A stretch of 14,232 nucleotides of DNA, taken from positions 1-14,232 of the forward strand of contig JAJRAB010000109.1 in assembly GCA_028683025.1 (NCBI GenBank), in the 5' to 3' direction. Under the pieces are notes generated by a model. That model saw only the letters and a list, made by a program, of their open reading frames with translations. It was not told the origin of the DNA and ran no database searches. The stretch's first letter is position 1. Every line of letters starts with the position of its first letter. Below are positions 1-6,655 of this stretch, in pieces. Both the position numbers and the translations under genes were made by a program. Source of the stretch: Candidatus Methanomethylicus sp. GTDB taxonomy: Archaea; Thermoproteota; Methanomethylicia; Methanomethylicales; Methanomethylicaceae.

Positions 1-1
1 C

Positions 2-202
2 GATGAGTGTATAATCAAATTCCTCAATAAAGAGGGAAGAGTACTTCAGTCCTTTCAAAGGGACAAAGAAGGATGGTTCACTACAAGCTCCAGGGGCATA
101 GTTAGGCGTTGCACGGCCGAACAGACGCTGTCGCACTTACTGCCTCCCCTTGCTGGGGTAAGCAAGGCTATAGTCAGAGTGGAAAGGATAACTCCAGAGT
201 GA
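2..202 (+). CDS. C-terminal fragment of an unidentified protein
   Basis: An open frame enters from the left edge and runs 66 codons to a TGA at 200-202. The translation is ordinary globular protein (it contains EGRVLQSFQRDKEGW and ends AIVRVERITPE), with balanced charge and no low complexity, so it is probably the 3' end of a real gene. I do not recognise the family. It ends 67 bases before the stop of the convergent adenylate-forming enzyme gene. The overlapping frame from about 109 to 372 is less protein-like and runs into that neighbour, so this frame was preferred. The start and most of the protein lie outside the window. Confidence 0.5.
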   Translation, partial: DECIIKFLNKEGRVLQSFQRDKEGWFTTSSRGIVRRCTAEQTLSHLLPPLAGVSKAIVRVERITPE

Positions 203-269
203 GTTTTGGCGGGGCTTCAGCTACATTTGTATTAAAACCGAACAAAGGACGAGATATTACTCGCTGCAA

Positions 270-1961
270 TCATGCCTTCAGCTTTTCCGCAGTCAGTCTC
301 TTGAGTTCCTCCTCACTCTCAACTTTAATTATCCTCTTGGGTTTCTGCTGCCCCATAGCCCGCCCCTCCTGAAGCCTGCGTTTTATCTCCCTGTCTATGA
401 TGGCGTAGGCTTCCGGGCGTGTAATCATGACCTCGATGAGCTGCCTTTGGTCAATGCTGCCGTTACCCCCCCGGCTTCCGTTTAGGATGAACTGCCTTCC
501 TGTGTCCACGGCGTCGTACTCATCAAAGGTCTTCATCAAAGATGCGGTTATCTCGGTCCTGAAGGCTGCCTCGTCCGCCACCTTCCCTTCGGGGATGATG
601 AGGAATGCAAACCTGCCGGGGCTGCCCTTGACATGGTACAGCTCCCACCAGCGGATGTTCTTGAGGCTGAAAAGGGCATCGTTAATCTGGCGTGAGTAGA
701 CTTTGAAGCCGAAGAAGTTGCCAGACTGGTCAATAGAGTCGAAGTCGACAGAATCCGATGCCCTTCCGAGGGACATTATGGCGGGCAGCGTCACTTCGAT
801 AGTTGTGGTTTCCATCTTTACGGTAAACTTGTGGGCAGGGTTCATTACCTCAATCATGTCCCCGGTCGGATATCTGATAAGCGGCAGGCATTCGTTTGGA
901 CGCGTGAAGACCAGTTCGCCCCTCATGCCCTTCTTCCACTCGTACCATGGTACAGCTTTGGGTATGTAGGATGGGTTCTCCTTTGCCTTCAGGACCTCTG
1001 CCGGGTCTGCAATCTCAGGAATGGAGTAGCGGAGGAAGTAGTTCAGCCAGTTGTGATCAGTGGAGACCTGGATCGCCTGGACCCACTGCTCGGTTGAGCC
1101 AAACACGTCATGCATCTCGATGGCCGGATAGGCCTCCCTGATCTTGCCAAGGTAGGGCGAGAGGGCTTCGGCATGCGAAAAGCCGATCCTGATTTTGGAA
1201 AGAGATTCTGCCAGGTGCCTGTAGTCGATGCCCCTCATGAGGTACTTGCGGATGAGCCACGATATGCCCGGGATCCTTACCTTCTGCTTCACAACCTTGT
1301 CCACAATCTTTTCGAATTCCTCCGGGTTATGGGCGATCTTGTGCATCACCAGGTAGAGCCATGTGACGCCTACCGTTAGGTCTATACGATCAAGCTTGGA
1401 TGCCGTCCTCAGTGCCCTTATGACGTCCATCTCATTGGCGAGGGTTGAAATGTTTCCCTTGACGCCGTACCTATCCAGAACCAGACCGAAGAGGGTATCG
1501 CCTCCGGTTGATGTGAAGACCCAGAATAAGTCCGTTACTCTGGCGCCTGACAGGTAGAGGAGCTGGATGAAGCCCCTTGCAATCATGTCTAGGTCGCCCT
1601 TGCCGTAGAAGACCTTTTTCTGCCTCCCGGTCGAGCCTGATGTAAACCAGAATTTGGAGGGCTCCGTCAGAAGAACCTTTTCTGTGCCGAGTTTGTCGAA
1701 TAACGCCTGGATCTGGGCATAGGTTGTCATGGGCAACTCGCCCAGTTGGGAAAGATCCGAGATGTGCTTAATTGAAGAGTAGGCTGGAGAGCGGCTGGCC
1801 GTTGAGGTGATATCAGACAGCATTTCAGAGTGAAGTGTTTTAAGATCGCCATAGGAAAGCGTAAAATCCTTGATTATTGAGGACTCAATTTCGTCTATCA
1901 GCTTTTGACGCGCAGACACAGGAAGGACCCCATTTAACATGTTTAAAATTCTTTGAAACAT
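270..1961 (-). CDS. ANL-superfamily adenylate-forming enzyme (PaaK/GH3-like)
   Basis: A 563-residue protein with the core signatures of acyl-adenylate-forming enzymes. There is a Ser/Thr/Gly-rich phosphate loop TSGSTGRQKK at about residues 107-116, a nucleotide-binding FGSTE at 287-291, the ribose-binding Asp in RYPTGD at 363-368, and a hinge-like LGRASD near 398-403. Such enzymes activate a carboxylate with ATP and pass it to CoA, an amino group or another acceptor. Spacing and length resemble phenylacetate-CoA ligase (PaaK) and GH3-type proteins more than classical acetyl-CoA synthetases. The substrate cannot be read from the sequence. The C-terminal 50 residues are highly charged (a Lys/Glu-rich tail) and look like an extension. 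The ATG at 1961 has a TTTAAA box about 22-27 bases upstream, supporting this start and a leaderless or near-leaderless mRNA. The gene stands alone between a convergent and a divergent neighbour. Confidence 0.82.
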   Translation of the reverse strand: MFQRILNMLNGVLPVSARQKLIDEIESSIIKDFTLSYGDLKTLHSEMLSDITSTASRSPAYSSIKHISDLSQLGELPMTTYAQIQALFDKLGTEKVLLTEPSKFWFTSGSTGRQKKVFYGKGDLDMIARGFIQLLYLSGARVTDLFWVFTSTGGDTLFGLVLDRYGVKGNISTLANEMDVIRALRTASKLDRIDLTVGVTWLYLVMHKIAHNPEEFEKIVDKVVKQKVRIPGISWLIRKYLMRGIDYRHLAESLSKIRIGFSHAEALSPYLGKIREAYPAIEMHDVFGSTEQWVQAIQVSTDHNWLNYFLRYSIPEIADPAEVLKAKENPSYIPKAVPWYEWKKGMRGELVFTRPNECLPLIRYPTGDMIEVMNPAHKFTVKMETTTIEVTLPAIMSLGRASDSVDFDSIDQSGNFFGFKVYSRQINDALFSLKNIRWWELYHVKGSPGRFAFLIIPEGKVADEAAFRTEITASLMKTFDEYDAVDTGRQFILNGSRGGNGSIDQRQLIEVMITRPEAYAIIDREIKRRLQEGRAMGQQKPKRIIKVESEEELKRLTAEKLKA

Positions 1962-1982
1962 AGAGAGTAATAGGATTATGCC

Positions 1983-1988
1983 TTTAAA
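1983..1988 (-). promoter_or_regulatory. TATA-like box of the adenylate-forming enzyme gene
   Basis: TTTAAA lies 22-27 bases before the ATG at 1961. This matches archaeal TATA-box spacing if transcription starts at or just before the start codon. The assignment rests on position and composition only. Confidence 0.4.
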
Positions 1989-2079
1989 CTAAACTGAATT
2001 TTTGATGGGGCAACATTTGACTTGTTGACAGTTTAAATCCAAACGCTTTATTAGAAGCAAGCCACTTGAAAGGCTTGGG

Positions 2080-2085
2080 TATAAT
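2080..2085 (+). promoter_or_regulatory. TATA-like box of the TRAM operon
   Basis: TATAAT at 2080-2085 is the best TATA-like element before the TRAM gene. It predicts a transcript start near 2109 and a leader of about 35 bases before the ATG at 2143. Confidence 0.35.
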
Positions 2086-2142
2086 TGAAGGAACAAATAG
2101 CTTCTTTTGACGAAAGCCCAAAAAAAATTGAAGGGAAAAATA

Positions 2143-2394
2143 ATGGAAAATTATCAGGGTGATCCGCATAAATTCAGCTATCAGATTCGAAATCGTGATA
2201 GCTCAAATATTAAACCGGTGGAAGTTGGAAAAGAATACGAAGTCTTGGTAAAGGAGCTCAGTAGACGGGGGGAGGGCATCGCCAGAATTGAAGGGTTTGT
2301 CGTCTTCATACCGAATACAAAGACCGGGGACCGGGTTAAAATCAAAATTTCCAAAATCACGGAAAAATTCGCCCTAGCAGAGGTCGCTAAGTGA
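2143..2394 (+). CDS. TRAM-domain small RNA-binding protein
   Basis: An 83-residue protein, almost all of it one TRAM domain (an OB-like beta barrel) at residues 25-82. Diagnostic segments are RRGEGIARI (41-49), GFVVFIPNT (51-59), GDRVKIKI (62-69) and FALAEV (76-81). TRAM domains occur at the ends of TrmA-type and MiaB-type RNA-modifying enzymes. In archaea, stand-alone TRAM proteins bind RNA and have been described as cold-shock-like RNA chaperones. The N-terminal 20 residues are polar and probably flexible. I chose ATG 2143 because a TTG at 2107 would add only a Lys-rich stretch (TKAQKKLKGKI), and the upstream TATA-like box places the transcript start next to that TTG; the TTG cannot be excluded. 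Two tiny ORFs follow within about 175 bases on the same strand. Confidence 0.88.
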   Translation: MENYQGDPHKFSYQIRNRDSSNIKPVEVGKEYEVLVKELSRRGEGIARIEGFVVFIPNTKTGDRVKIKISKITEKFALAEVAK

Positions 2395-2426
2395 GCAGCG
2401 GAATATTGGAATGGGGGTAGTAATTT

Positions 2427-2543
2427 ATGACAGAAACAAGCGGATATTGGAAGATGAAGTATTCCAGAAAACGGCTAATAAGTGGTGGACCATTCAAAAA
2501 GCCAAGAAGGAAAACCATGACATGGATGGGCGCAAGAAAATAA
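2427..2543 (+). CDS. 38-residue basic microprotein behind the TRAM gene
   Basis: This short ORF starts 32 bases after the TRAM stop codon. It is preceded by a run of five G (ATGGGGGTAG) about ten bases before its ATG, a plausible ribosome-binding site. The product is very basic (eleven Lys or Arg in 38 residues) and carries aromatic residues (SGYWKMKYSRKR near the N-terminus, TWMGARK at the end). That composition would suit nucleic-acid or ribosome binding. No family is recognised. Support comes from the ribosome-binding site, close spacing to the TRAM gene and the matching arrangement of the next small ORF. At this length the frame could be open by chance. Confidence 0.42.
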   Translation: MTETSGYWKMKYSRKRLISGGPFKKPRRKTMTWMGARK

Positions 2544-2566
2544 CATTAAACTAAAAGGGGCATAAT

Positions 2567-2707
2567 ATGATTAACAAAATGGATTGGCGCAGTGAAAAGT
2601 ATTGGTGGTGCGAGCAGAGCAGATCGGTTCATGTGGAAAAACATTGCATTTTTTGCAGGTTAATGAGCTACCAAGACATTGTGCAAAGGATGAAGGAACA
2701 AAAATGA
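2567..2707 (+). CDS. 46-residue Cys/His-containing microprotein
   Basis: A second short ORF starts 23 bases after the previous one and is preceded by AAAAGGGGC about eight bases before the ATG. The product has three cysteines, Cys15, Cys27 and Cys30, the last two as a CIFC knuckle. His22 and His26 lie between, giving a possible C-x11-C-x2-C or mixed Cys/His metal site. The N-terminal half is aromatic and basic (MDWRSEKYWWCEQ) and the C-terminal part looks like a short amphipathic helix (QDIVQRMKEQK). It may be a small zinc-binding partner of the TRAM protein, but this is inference and I do not recognise a family. Cys and Trp are unusually frequent for random open sequence, which favours a real gene. 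Confidence 0.5.
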   Translation: MINKMDWRSEKYWWCEQSRSVHVEKHCIFCRLMSYQDIVQRMKEQK

Positions 2708-2829
2708 TCGTGTTCCGCTCAGCAGAGTGATTGCTTAAATGAGCTACGTTCCTAGGGGTAAAATTCTGGAAACCCCATTTATCCTTATTCCTTTAGTTAA
2801 GTGAATCCTCATCACAACAGGTAAGCAGG

Positions 2830-4119
2830 CTAATTTGGAATTGGATTGGCGCTCACTCCATCTCCAATAACCCTCAGGTAATCCCTAACATGCCTTGTGA
2901 CAAGATAGTTCCGTCGCACATGCTCCTTTGCTGCAGCCCCGAGCCTTTCCCTCTCCTTCGGGTTCCTGAGCAGGTAGAGAATACGCTCTGCTGCCTCATT
3001 CACAGACCTTACAAGGAAACCTGTCTCTCCATCCCGTATCTGGTGCGCGATCCCGCCTGTCATTCCGCCTATCACGGCTTTGCCCTTCCACATCCCCTCG
3101 GTAACCGTCAGGCCAAAACCTTCCCTTAAGCTCTTTTGGATCAGAATGGTTGAACCCCTCTGGATTGCATTTATCTCCCGGTGGGCATCAGGCGGCAGCA
3201 TTAGAACAAAGACATTCCTGTCGCTTATTGCCTTTCCCAGGACTTCCTTGTAGACGCGGTAACCTTCAGGATCGTCGGTCGCAGACCCGCCCACAAGGAC
3301 CAGCTGGATAAGGGATCTCTCGCGCAGTGTGCGGAAGACGTCCACAACGTAGCGATCTCGGGTAAAAGCCTCCCTGAAATCCAGGAGCCCCACGCTTTCC
3401 TTGACCTGCCTGAACGCCTTGAAGACACCGACCGGGTCCTTCAGTCTGTCAAACCTGGAAACCTGGGTTATTATGGGCAGTTCTGGATCAAGATCGTACT
3501 TCCTGAGGATGCTTTCGATGTAATCCTTCGGAAGGTCTATGTTCTTCTCGCTAAGGGGGTCTATGGATGGCGGTATGACGTGCTGGGGGATGCCGAGGTC
3601 TGGCTTTGCATATTCAGGGATATGGACAACAGCAGCATCGTACTTGCGGACATGACGTGAAAGGTAAGACCACACAGCATCGGTGGGTGAGGAGATGTCG
3701 ATGTGGCATCTCCAGACCCAGAACCCGCCCTTCCTTGATTCTATAAGCATTGCGGGCTGGGGGTCGTGGATGAAAAGGCAGTCGGCAGAGAGGTCAAGCT
3801 CCTTGGCATTCCGCCGGTTTGTCTCCTCGTAGGACCTAATCATCCCCTCGGTAATGGTAACGGGCGTACCATGGAGGGCATTGTGGAAGGATTTTGTGGC
3901 ATTGAAGAATTCGTCGTCGCCGGTGATTATGTTCCATTCCGCCTTGAGGCCCAAGGCGCCCATCATGGGTACAATCGCTTTCAGGAGCTCGGCAACTCCT
4001 CCCCCTATGAAGGTGGAGTTTATGTGGAGGACCCGCCTGCCCTTCAGCCTTTCCGCCTCTGCTCTTAGGGATTCGACGGCATCGGCTCCGGCAATGGGGG
4101 CATAGTCCTCAATCCTCAT
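2830..4119 (-). CDS. treT: trehalose synthase TreT (GT4 glycosyltransferase)
   Basis: A GT-B retaining glycosyltransferase of family GT4, closest by eye to archaeal TreT, which makes trehalose from NDP-glucose and glucose in the cytoplasm. Visible signatures, numbered from ATG 4119, are the N-terminal NSTFIGGGVAE loop (34-44), the DDEFFNATKSFHNALHG stretch near 69-84, VSRFDRLKDP (220-229), and the GT4 E-x7-E motif EGFGLTVTE (333-341) followed by MWKGKAVIGG. The protein has 429 residues from this start. A GTG at 4140 would add seven residues, but a TATA-like box at 4150-4156 predicts transcription starting near 4128, downstream of the GTG, so the ATG is favoured. Between KAFRQVKE and LVLVGG there seem to be about two dozen more residues than I recall for Pyrococcus TreT. 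The gene is divergent from a membrane protein. Confidence 0.88.
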   Translation of the reverse strand: MRIEDYAPIAGADAVESLRAEAERLKGRRVLHINSTFIGGGVAELLKAIVPMMGALGLKAEWNIITGDDEFFNATKSFHNALHGTPVTITEGMIRSYEETNRRNAKELDLSADCLFIHDPQPAMLIESRKGGFWVWRCHIDISSPTDAVWSYLSRHVRKYDAAVVHIPEYAKPDLGIPQHVIPPSIDPLSEKNIDLPKDYIESILRKYDLDPELPIITQVSRFDRLKDPVGVFKAFRQVKESVGLLDFREAFTRDRYVVDVFRTLRERSLIQLVLVGGSATDDPEGYRVYKEVLGKAISDRNVFVLMLPPDAHREINAIQRGSTILIQKSLREGFGLTVTEGMWKGKAVIGGMTGGIAHQIRDGETGFLVRSVNEAAERILYLLRNPKERERLGAAAKEHVRRNYLVTRHVRDYLRVIGDGVSANPIPN

Positions 4120-4149
4120 GGATATCGGTAAATAAATCACAGGGGTCTC

Positions 4150-4156
4150 ATAAAAG
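4150..4156 (-). promoter_or_regulatory. TATA-like box of treT
   Basis: Read on the minus strand this is CTTTTAT, about 31-37 bases upstream of the ATG at 4119. It predicts a start near 4128 and a very short leader, and so argues against the upstream GTG at 4140. Confidence 0.4.
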
Positions 4157-4175
4157 ATTTCTTAGGCTTGCATTG

Positions 4176-4205
4176 GGCGATCGGATCAGGCTAATTCGCC
4201 GATCC
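4176..4205. promoter_or_regulatory. inverted repeats between divergent treT and membrane-protein genes
   Basis: GATCGG (4179-4184) and CCGATC (4199-4204) form an inverted repeat with a 14-base spacer. GGCGA (4176-4180) pairs with TCGCC (4196-4200), and GGATC (4183-4187) with GATCC (4201-4205). The element lies between the two TATA-like boxes of the divergent genes, so it could be an operator serving both. Its short arms make chance a real possibility. Confidence 0.25.
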
Positions 4206-4210
4206 TAAAG

Positions 4211-4218
4211 TTATTTAT
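4211..4218 (+). promoter_or_regulatory. TATA-like box for the membrane-protein gene
   Basis: TTATTTAT is centred about 28 bases before the ATG at 4242. That is the spacing expected for a leaderless archaeal transcript beginning at or within two bases of the start codon. Confidence 0.45.
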
Positions 4219-4241
4219 CGGTTACCTGTGTCACCCTACAT

Positions 4242-4817
4242 ATGGTAACGTCTAGGGAAGGGCGCAGGAGCCCGGCGGCAATAGAACTGAGGTTAAGGCT
4301 TGCAAGGATCTTCTCCAAACTCATGGTACTTTTCCTTGTTGCTGTGTTGGGTTATGTGGTTCTCCCCTACCTCCGCGAAGTAACTGTTGTGGTGCCAGTC
4401 CTTAACCTCCCATTAGTCAGCCTCGGAGCGGTCTCCCTCCTAGCCCTGATCGGAGTCCTCCTCTACAGGATAATTGGCGACCTGGTCGCCTTGAATACGA
4501 CCCTTTCCAGAAGGGTGAAGCATTTCATGAAAGGCTTGGCAATGGACCAAGTGGGCGCAATAAAACGTGTGGTTTATGATCTGATAATCCTCATCGTCAT
4601 ACTCATCACCTTCACCATACTCATTCCGGTCGTCAGCAAGTTCCCAGGAATCGGCATTTACCTGGCAAGCGCCATTCCTCTCCTCACGTTGGCCATAGCG
4701 GTCCTTATCTTTTGGGATCTGGGTAAGGTCGCCTACTCCCTGGTGGAACGCTTTGCCGACATAATATCAGACAGGTTGGAGGAGATCGATGAAGCGAAGA
4801 AAGACAAACCAAGCTGA
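4242..4817 (+). CDS. four-helix integral membrane protein of unknown function
   Basis: A 191-residue protein with four clear hydrophobic segments, at about residues 27-45, 55-78, 112-132 and 138-160. The basic N-terminus (TSREGRRS, then ELRLRLAR) and the central loop RRVKHFMKGLAMDQVGAIKR suggest both lie in the cytoplasm. The C-terminus is a charged helix (RFADIISDRLEEIDEAKKDKPS). I do not recognise a named family; it resembles small archaeal membrane proteins of unknown function. The start is well supported, because a TATA-like box lies about 28 bases upstream and no other start is near. It is divergent from treT, so co-regulation with trehalose synthesis is possible. A role in osmotic response would fit that context but nothing in the protein shows it. 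Confidence 0.75.
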   Translation: MVTSREGRRSPAAIELRLRLARIFSKLMVLFLVAVLGYVVLPYLREVTVVVPVLNLPLVSLGAVSLLALIGVLLYRIIGDLVALNTTLSRRVKHFMKGLAMDQVGAIKRVVYDLIILIVILITFTILIPVVSKFPGIGIYLASAIPLLTLAIAVLIFWDLGKVAYSLVERFADIISDRLEEIDEAKKDKPS

Positions 4818-4889
4818 GCCACAGCTTTGCAGTGGTTGTATGTATTTTTAATTGTTAAATCGAATTCAATTCAGTCAATTTAAAAAAAA

Positions 4890-4895
4890 TATAAA
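4890..4895 (+). promoter_or_regulatory. TATA box of the OsmC-family gene
   Basis: TATAAA preceded by a run of eight A, about 36-41 bases before the ATG at 4931. It predicts transcription starting near 4919 and a 12-base leader. It is one of the most canonical TATA boxes in the window. Confidence 0.5.
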
Positions 4896-4930
4896 CGCCC
4901 GTATGCAGTCATTAAGTTTGTGAATCGATC

Positions 4931-5341
4931 ATGCCGACTGCTCACGTTAGATGGATAGGCGATATGAAATTCGAGGGCATTGATTCAAATGGTCATATGC
5001 TCCTGATGGAAGCCAGCTCCCAGTATGGAGGGGCAGGCGAGGGCGTTACACCAGTCGAGATGCTTCTCTCAGCGCTGGGGGGCTGTACAGGTGTAGCTAT
5101 TGTGGGCATGCTTAAGCACAGGGGGCAAAAAGTGACTTCACTGGAAGTGGATCTCGATGGCGTGAGGAAGATCAGTATTCCGAGGCTCTTTGAATCGGTG
5201 AGGCTGAAGTTCAAGATTAAAGGGGACTTTGACGAGAAGCTGGTTAACAATATCGTGGATTTAGTGATGACAGACATCAGCCCCGTGGCTGAGATGATCA
5301 GTGGTCCTACCGATGTAAAGTGGGTGTCTGAGATCACCTAA
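4931..5341 (+). CDS. OsmC-family protein with one conserved cysteine
   Basis: A 136-residue protein of the OsmC/Ohr superfamily, cytoplasmic dimers in which a pair of cysteines reduces organic hydroperoxides. The first cysteine is present in the hallmark motif SALGGCTG (Cys52), preceded by Glu43 in TPVEMLL. At the usual place of the second cysteine, at the start of the later helix, the protein reads TDISPVAEMIS, with Ser117 where a Cys-Pro/Ser-Val pattern is common. No other cysteine occurs. Classical two-cysteine peroxidase chemistry is therefore doubtful. It may belong to a YhfA-like OsmC branch of unclear function, or use a different resolving thiol. The length is normal and the promoter is clear. 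It converges on a UspA gene, leaving a 40-base gap. Confidence 0.85.
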   Translation: MPTAHVRWIGDMKFEGIDSNGHMLLMEASSQYGGAGEGVTPVEMLLSALGGCTGVAIVGMLKHRGQKVTSLEVDLDGVRKISIPRLFESVRLKFKIKGDFDEKLVNNIVDLVMTDISPVAEMISGPTDVKWVSEIT

Positions 5342-5381
5342 GAGCCAAAGAAGGAGTGGCAAGGTTAGGAAAGGGGGGGGT

Positions 5382-5825
5382 TTAGCGCCTCACTATGATT
5401 GTGTCGCAATGGGCATATTCCGTAACATAGTCAGCAACGCTGCCCAGAAGCGTCCTCTTTATCCCCGTAAGCCCACGACTCCCCAATAATATAGCATCAC
5501 AGCCAAGTGCCTCTGCCTTTTTGACTAAGGCAGGACCTACAGCTTCAACCGATTCAATTAGCAAAGTTTCCACATTGTTGACGCCTTCCTTTTTCGCCTT
5601 TGTTTCATAACCCTTCAGCATATCCAAAAGCGCTTTTTGGACGTCTGGATCGATCTGCTCTTCGGTTCCGATCGGCCGGACCCTCCCCGAGGGATATTTT
5701 GGAATCGCGTACACTGAGACAATAACAAGTTCGGAGCCAAAGGATTTTGCAAAAGAAATCCCAGTCTCCAGAGCTGCTTCGGCATATTTTGAGCTGTCAA
5801 CGCCAACCAATATTTTTCTATACAA
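5382..5825 (-). CDS. universal stress protein (UspA family, ATP-binding type)
   Basis: A 147-residue single-domain Usp protein. It begins with the typical MYRKILVGVDSS strand (Asp10) and ends with the ATP-binding signature G-x2-G-x9-G-S, visible as GSRG at 115-118 and GS at 128-129, followed by the final strand CDTIIVRR. ATP-binding Usp proteins form cytoplasmic dimers linked to stress survival; the direct target is usually unknown. The start codon is TTG at 5825. An in-frame TGA lies just two codons upstream, so no longer protein is possible, and the next in-frame ATG would remove the conserved first strand. A/T-rich sequence around 5860-5868 could be its TATA region. An 8-base G run lies just downstream of the gene at 5373-5380. 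Confidence 0.9.
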   Translation of the reverse strand: MYRKILVGVDSSKYAEAALETGISFAKSFGSELVIVSVYAIPKYPSGRVRPIGTEEQIDPDVQKALLDMLKGYETKAKKEGVNNVETLLIESVEAVGPALVKKAEALGCDAILLGSRGLTGIKRTLLGSVADYVTEYAHCDTIIVRR

Positions 5826-6040
5826 ACAACATCACGATTATCAAATATGTGCCACAGATAATAAAAATTATCTTTCATGGGTGCATGTTACAGTCGACAA
5901 GCGGGCTACGGGTATTGTTTTCATCCAATCGTTCATGTTTTTGCCGTTTGTATCAAATCGGATTGCAAGCTTATCATGGCCAATTCCATATGATATATAT
6001 CTTATGAAGAAGAGAGTGGTTAGGGTTAAGGCGAATCCAT

Positions 6041-6583
6041 ATGAAATTGAATATGACAACAGTTCTCCTCGGTGGTCTGATCATTGCCATTATTTTTGGC
6101 GGTTATGCTACTTACCAATGTGCGGTATTAAGCCAAAATCTTTACAATGCGAATTGGAGGATCACAACTCTGGAGAACGCTTTCAGTGACCAGCAGCTTG
6201 TGATAGAGAGCCTCAATGGGCAAATGACATCACTTTCAAACAACTTCACAACTCTCCAGTCTAACTTCACAGCACTACTTGCCCAGGTGCAGGCTAGCTC
6301 AAATCAAACCAAGACCGAACTTGTCCTGGACGCGGCAGGGTATAATGCTACATCTGAGACTTTAACAGCCTATGTCAGGAACTCTGGTGCCAAGCCAACG
6401 TCGCTGGCCCAAGTTTATGTGGCTAATGCGCCCTTTATGGAATATTCTGTGACTTCCGGCAACTGGGCTCCAGCTACTGTAACAACGATTGTTTTTAATG
6501 CGTCGGCTTGGTCAAATGGCACAACTCCTATAAGAATGGTTTTCAACGATAGTGCAATTTTTGAGTTTGCAATCGTTTTGTGA
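6041..6583 (+). CDS. membrane-anchored, coiled-coil, sequon-rich surface protein
   Basis: A 180-residue protein with an N-terminal membrane helix or signal anchor (about residues 6-26). A heptad-like coiled coil follows at about 36-86, rich in Leu, Asn and Gln, then a beta-rich domain (92-180) beginning ELVLDAAGYNATSETLTAYVRNSG. That pattern of short strands and an 'RNSG' turn resembles the outer domain of archaeal pilin-like and CARDB-like proteins. Seven N-x-S/T sequons are present (including NFT at 68 and 75, NQT at 88 and NAT at 102), consistent with a glycosylated domain outside the cell. Function is unknown. A TATA-like stretch lies near 5990-6000. Internal Met5 is an alternative start. 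The next gene downstream has a similar build. Confidence 0.65.
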   Translation: MKLNMTTVLLGGLIIAIIFGGYATYQCAVLSQNLYNANWRITTLENAFSDQQLVIESLNGQMTSLSNNFTTLQSNFTALLAQVQASSNQTKTELVLDAAGYNATSETLTAYVRNSGAKPTSLAQVYVANAPFMEYSVTSGNWAPATVTTIVFNASAWSNGTTPIRMVFNDSAIFEFAIVL

Positions 6584-6655
6584 TCTTCATCTTCTTTCTT
6601 TACCATCGAGCTTTGGAAGTGCATATCGATACATCAATCACTTGTTAAACATGGA

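Noticed and set aside
109..372. 87-codon plus-strand frame near the left edge
   Set aside because: It overlaps the 3' end of the adenylate-forming enzyme gene and a better partial frame at 2-202; composition is Ser-rich and unlike a real protein.
2755..2776. GGGGT/ACCCC hairpin between the microprotein ORFs and treT
   Set aside because: A five-base stem with a 12-base loop and no following T run is too weak to call a terminator.
5985..6044. Direct repeat TCCATATGA (5985-5993 and 6036-6044)
   Set aside because: Nine bases in A/T-rich sequence, one copy overlapping the start codon; no further copies or symmetry, so chance is likely.
5868..6059. 63-codon minus-strand frame upstream of the UspA gene
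   Set aside because: It overlaps the start of the coiled-coil surface protein, has no family resemblance, and sits in A/T-rich intergenic sequence where such frames arise by chance.
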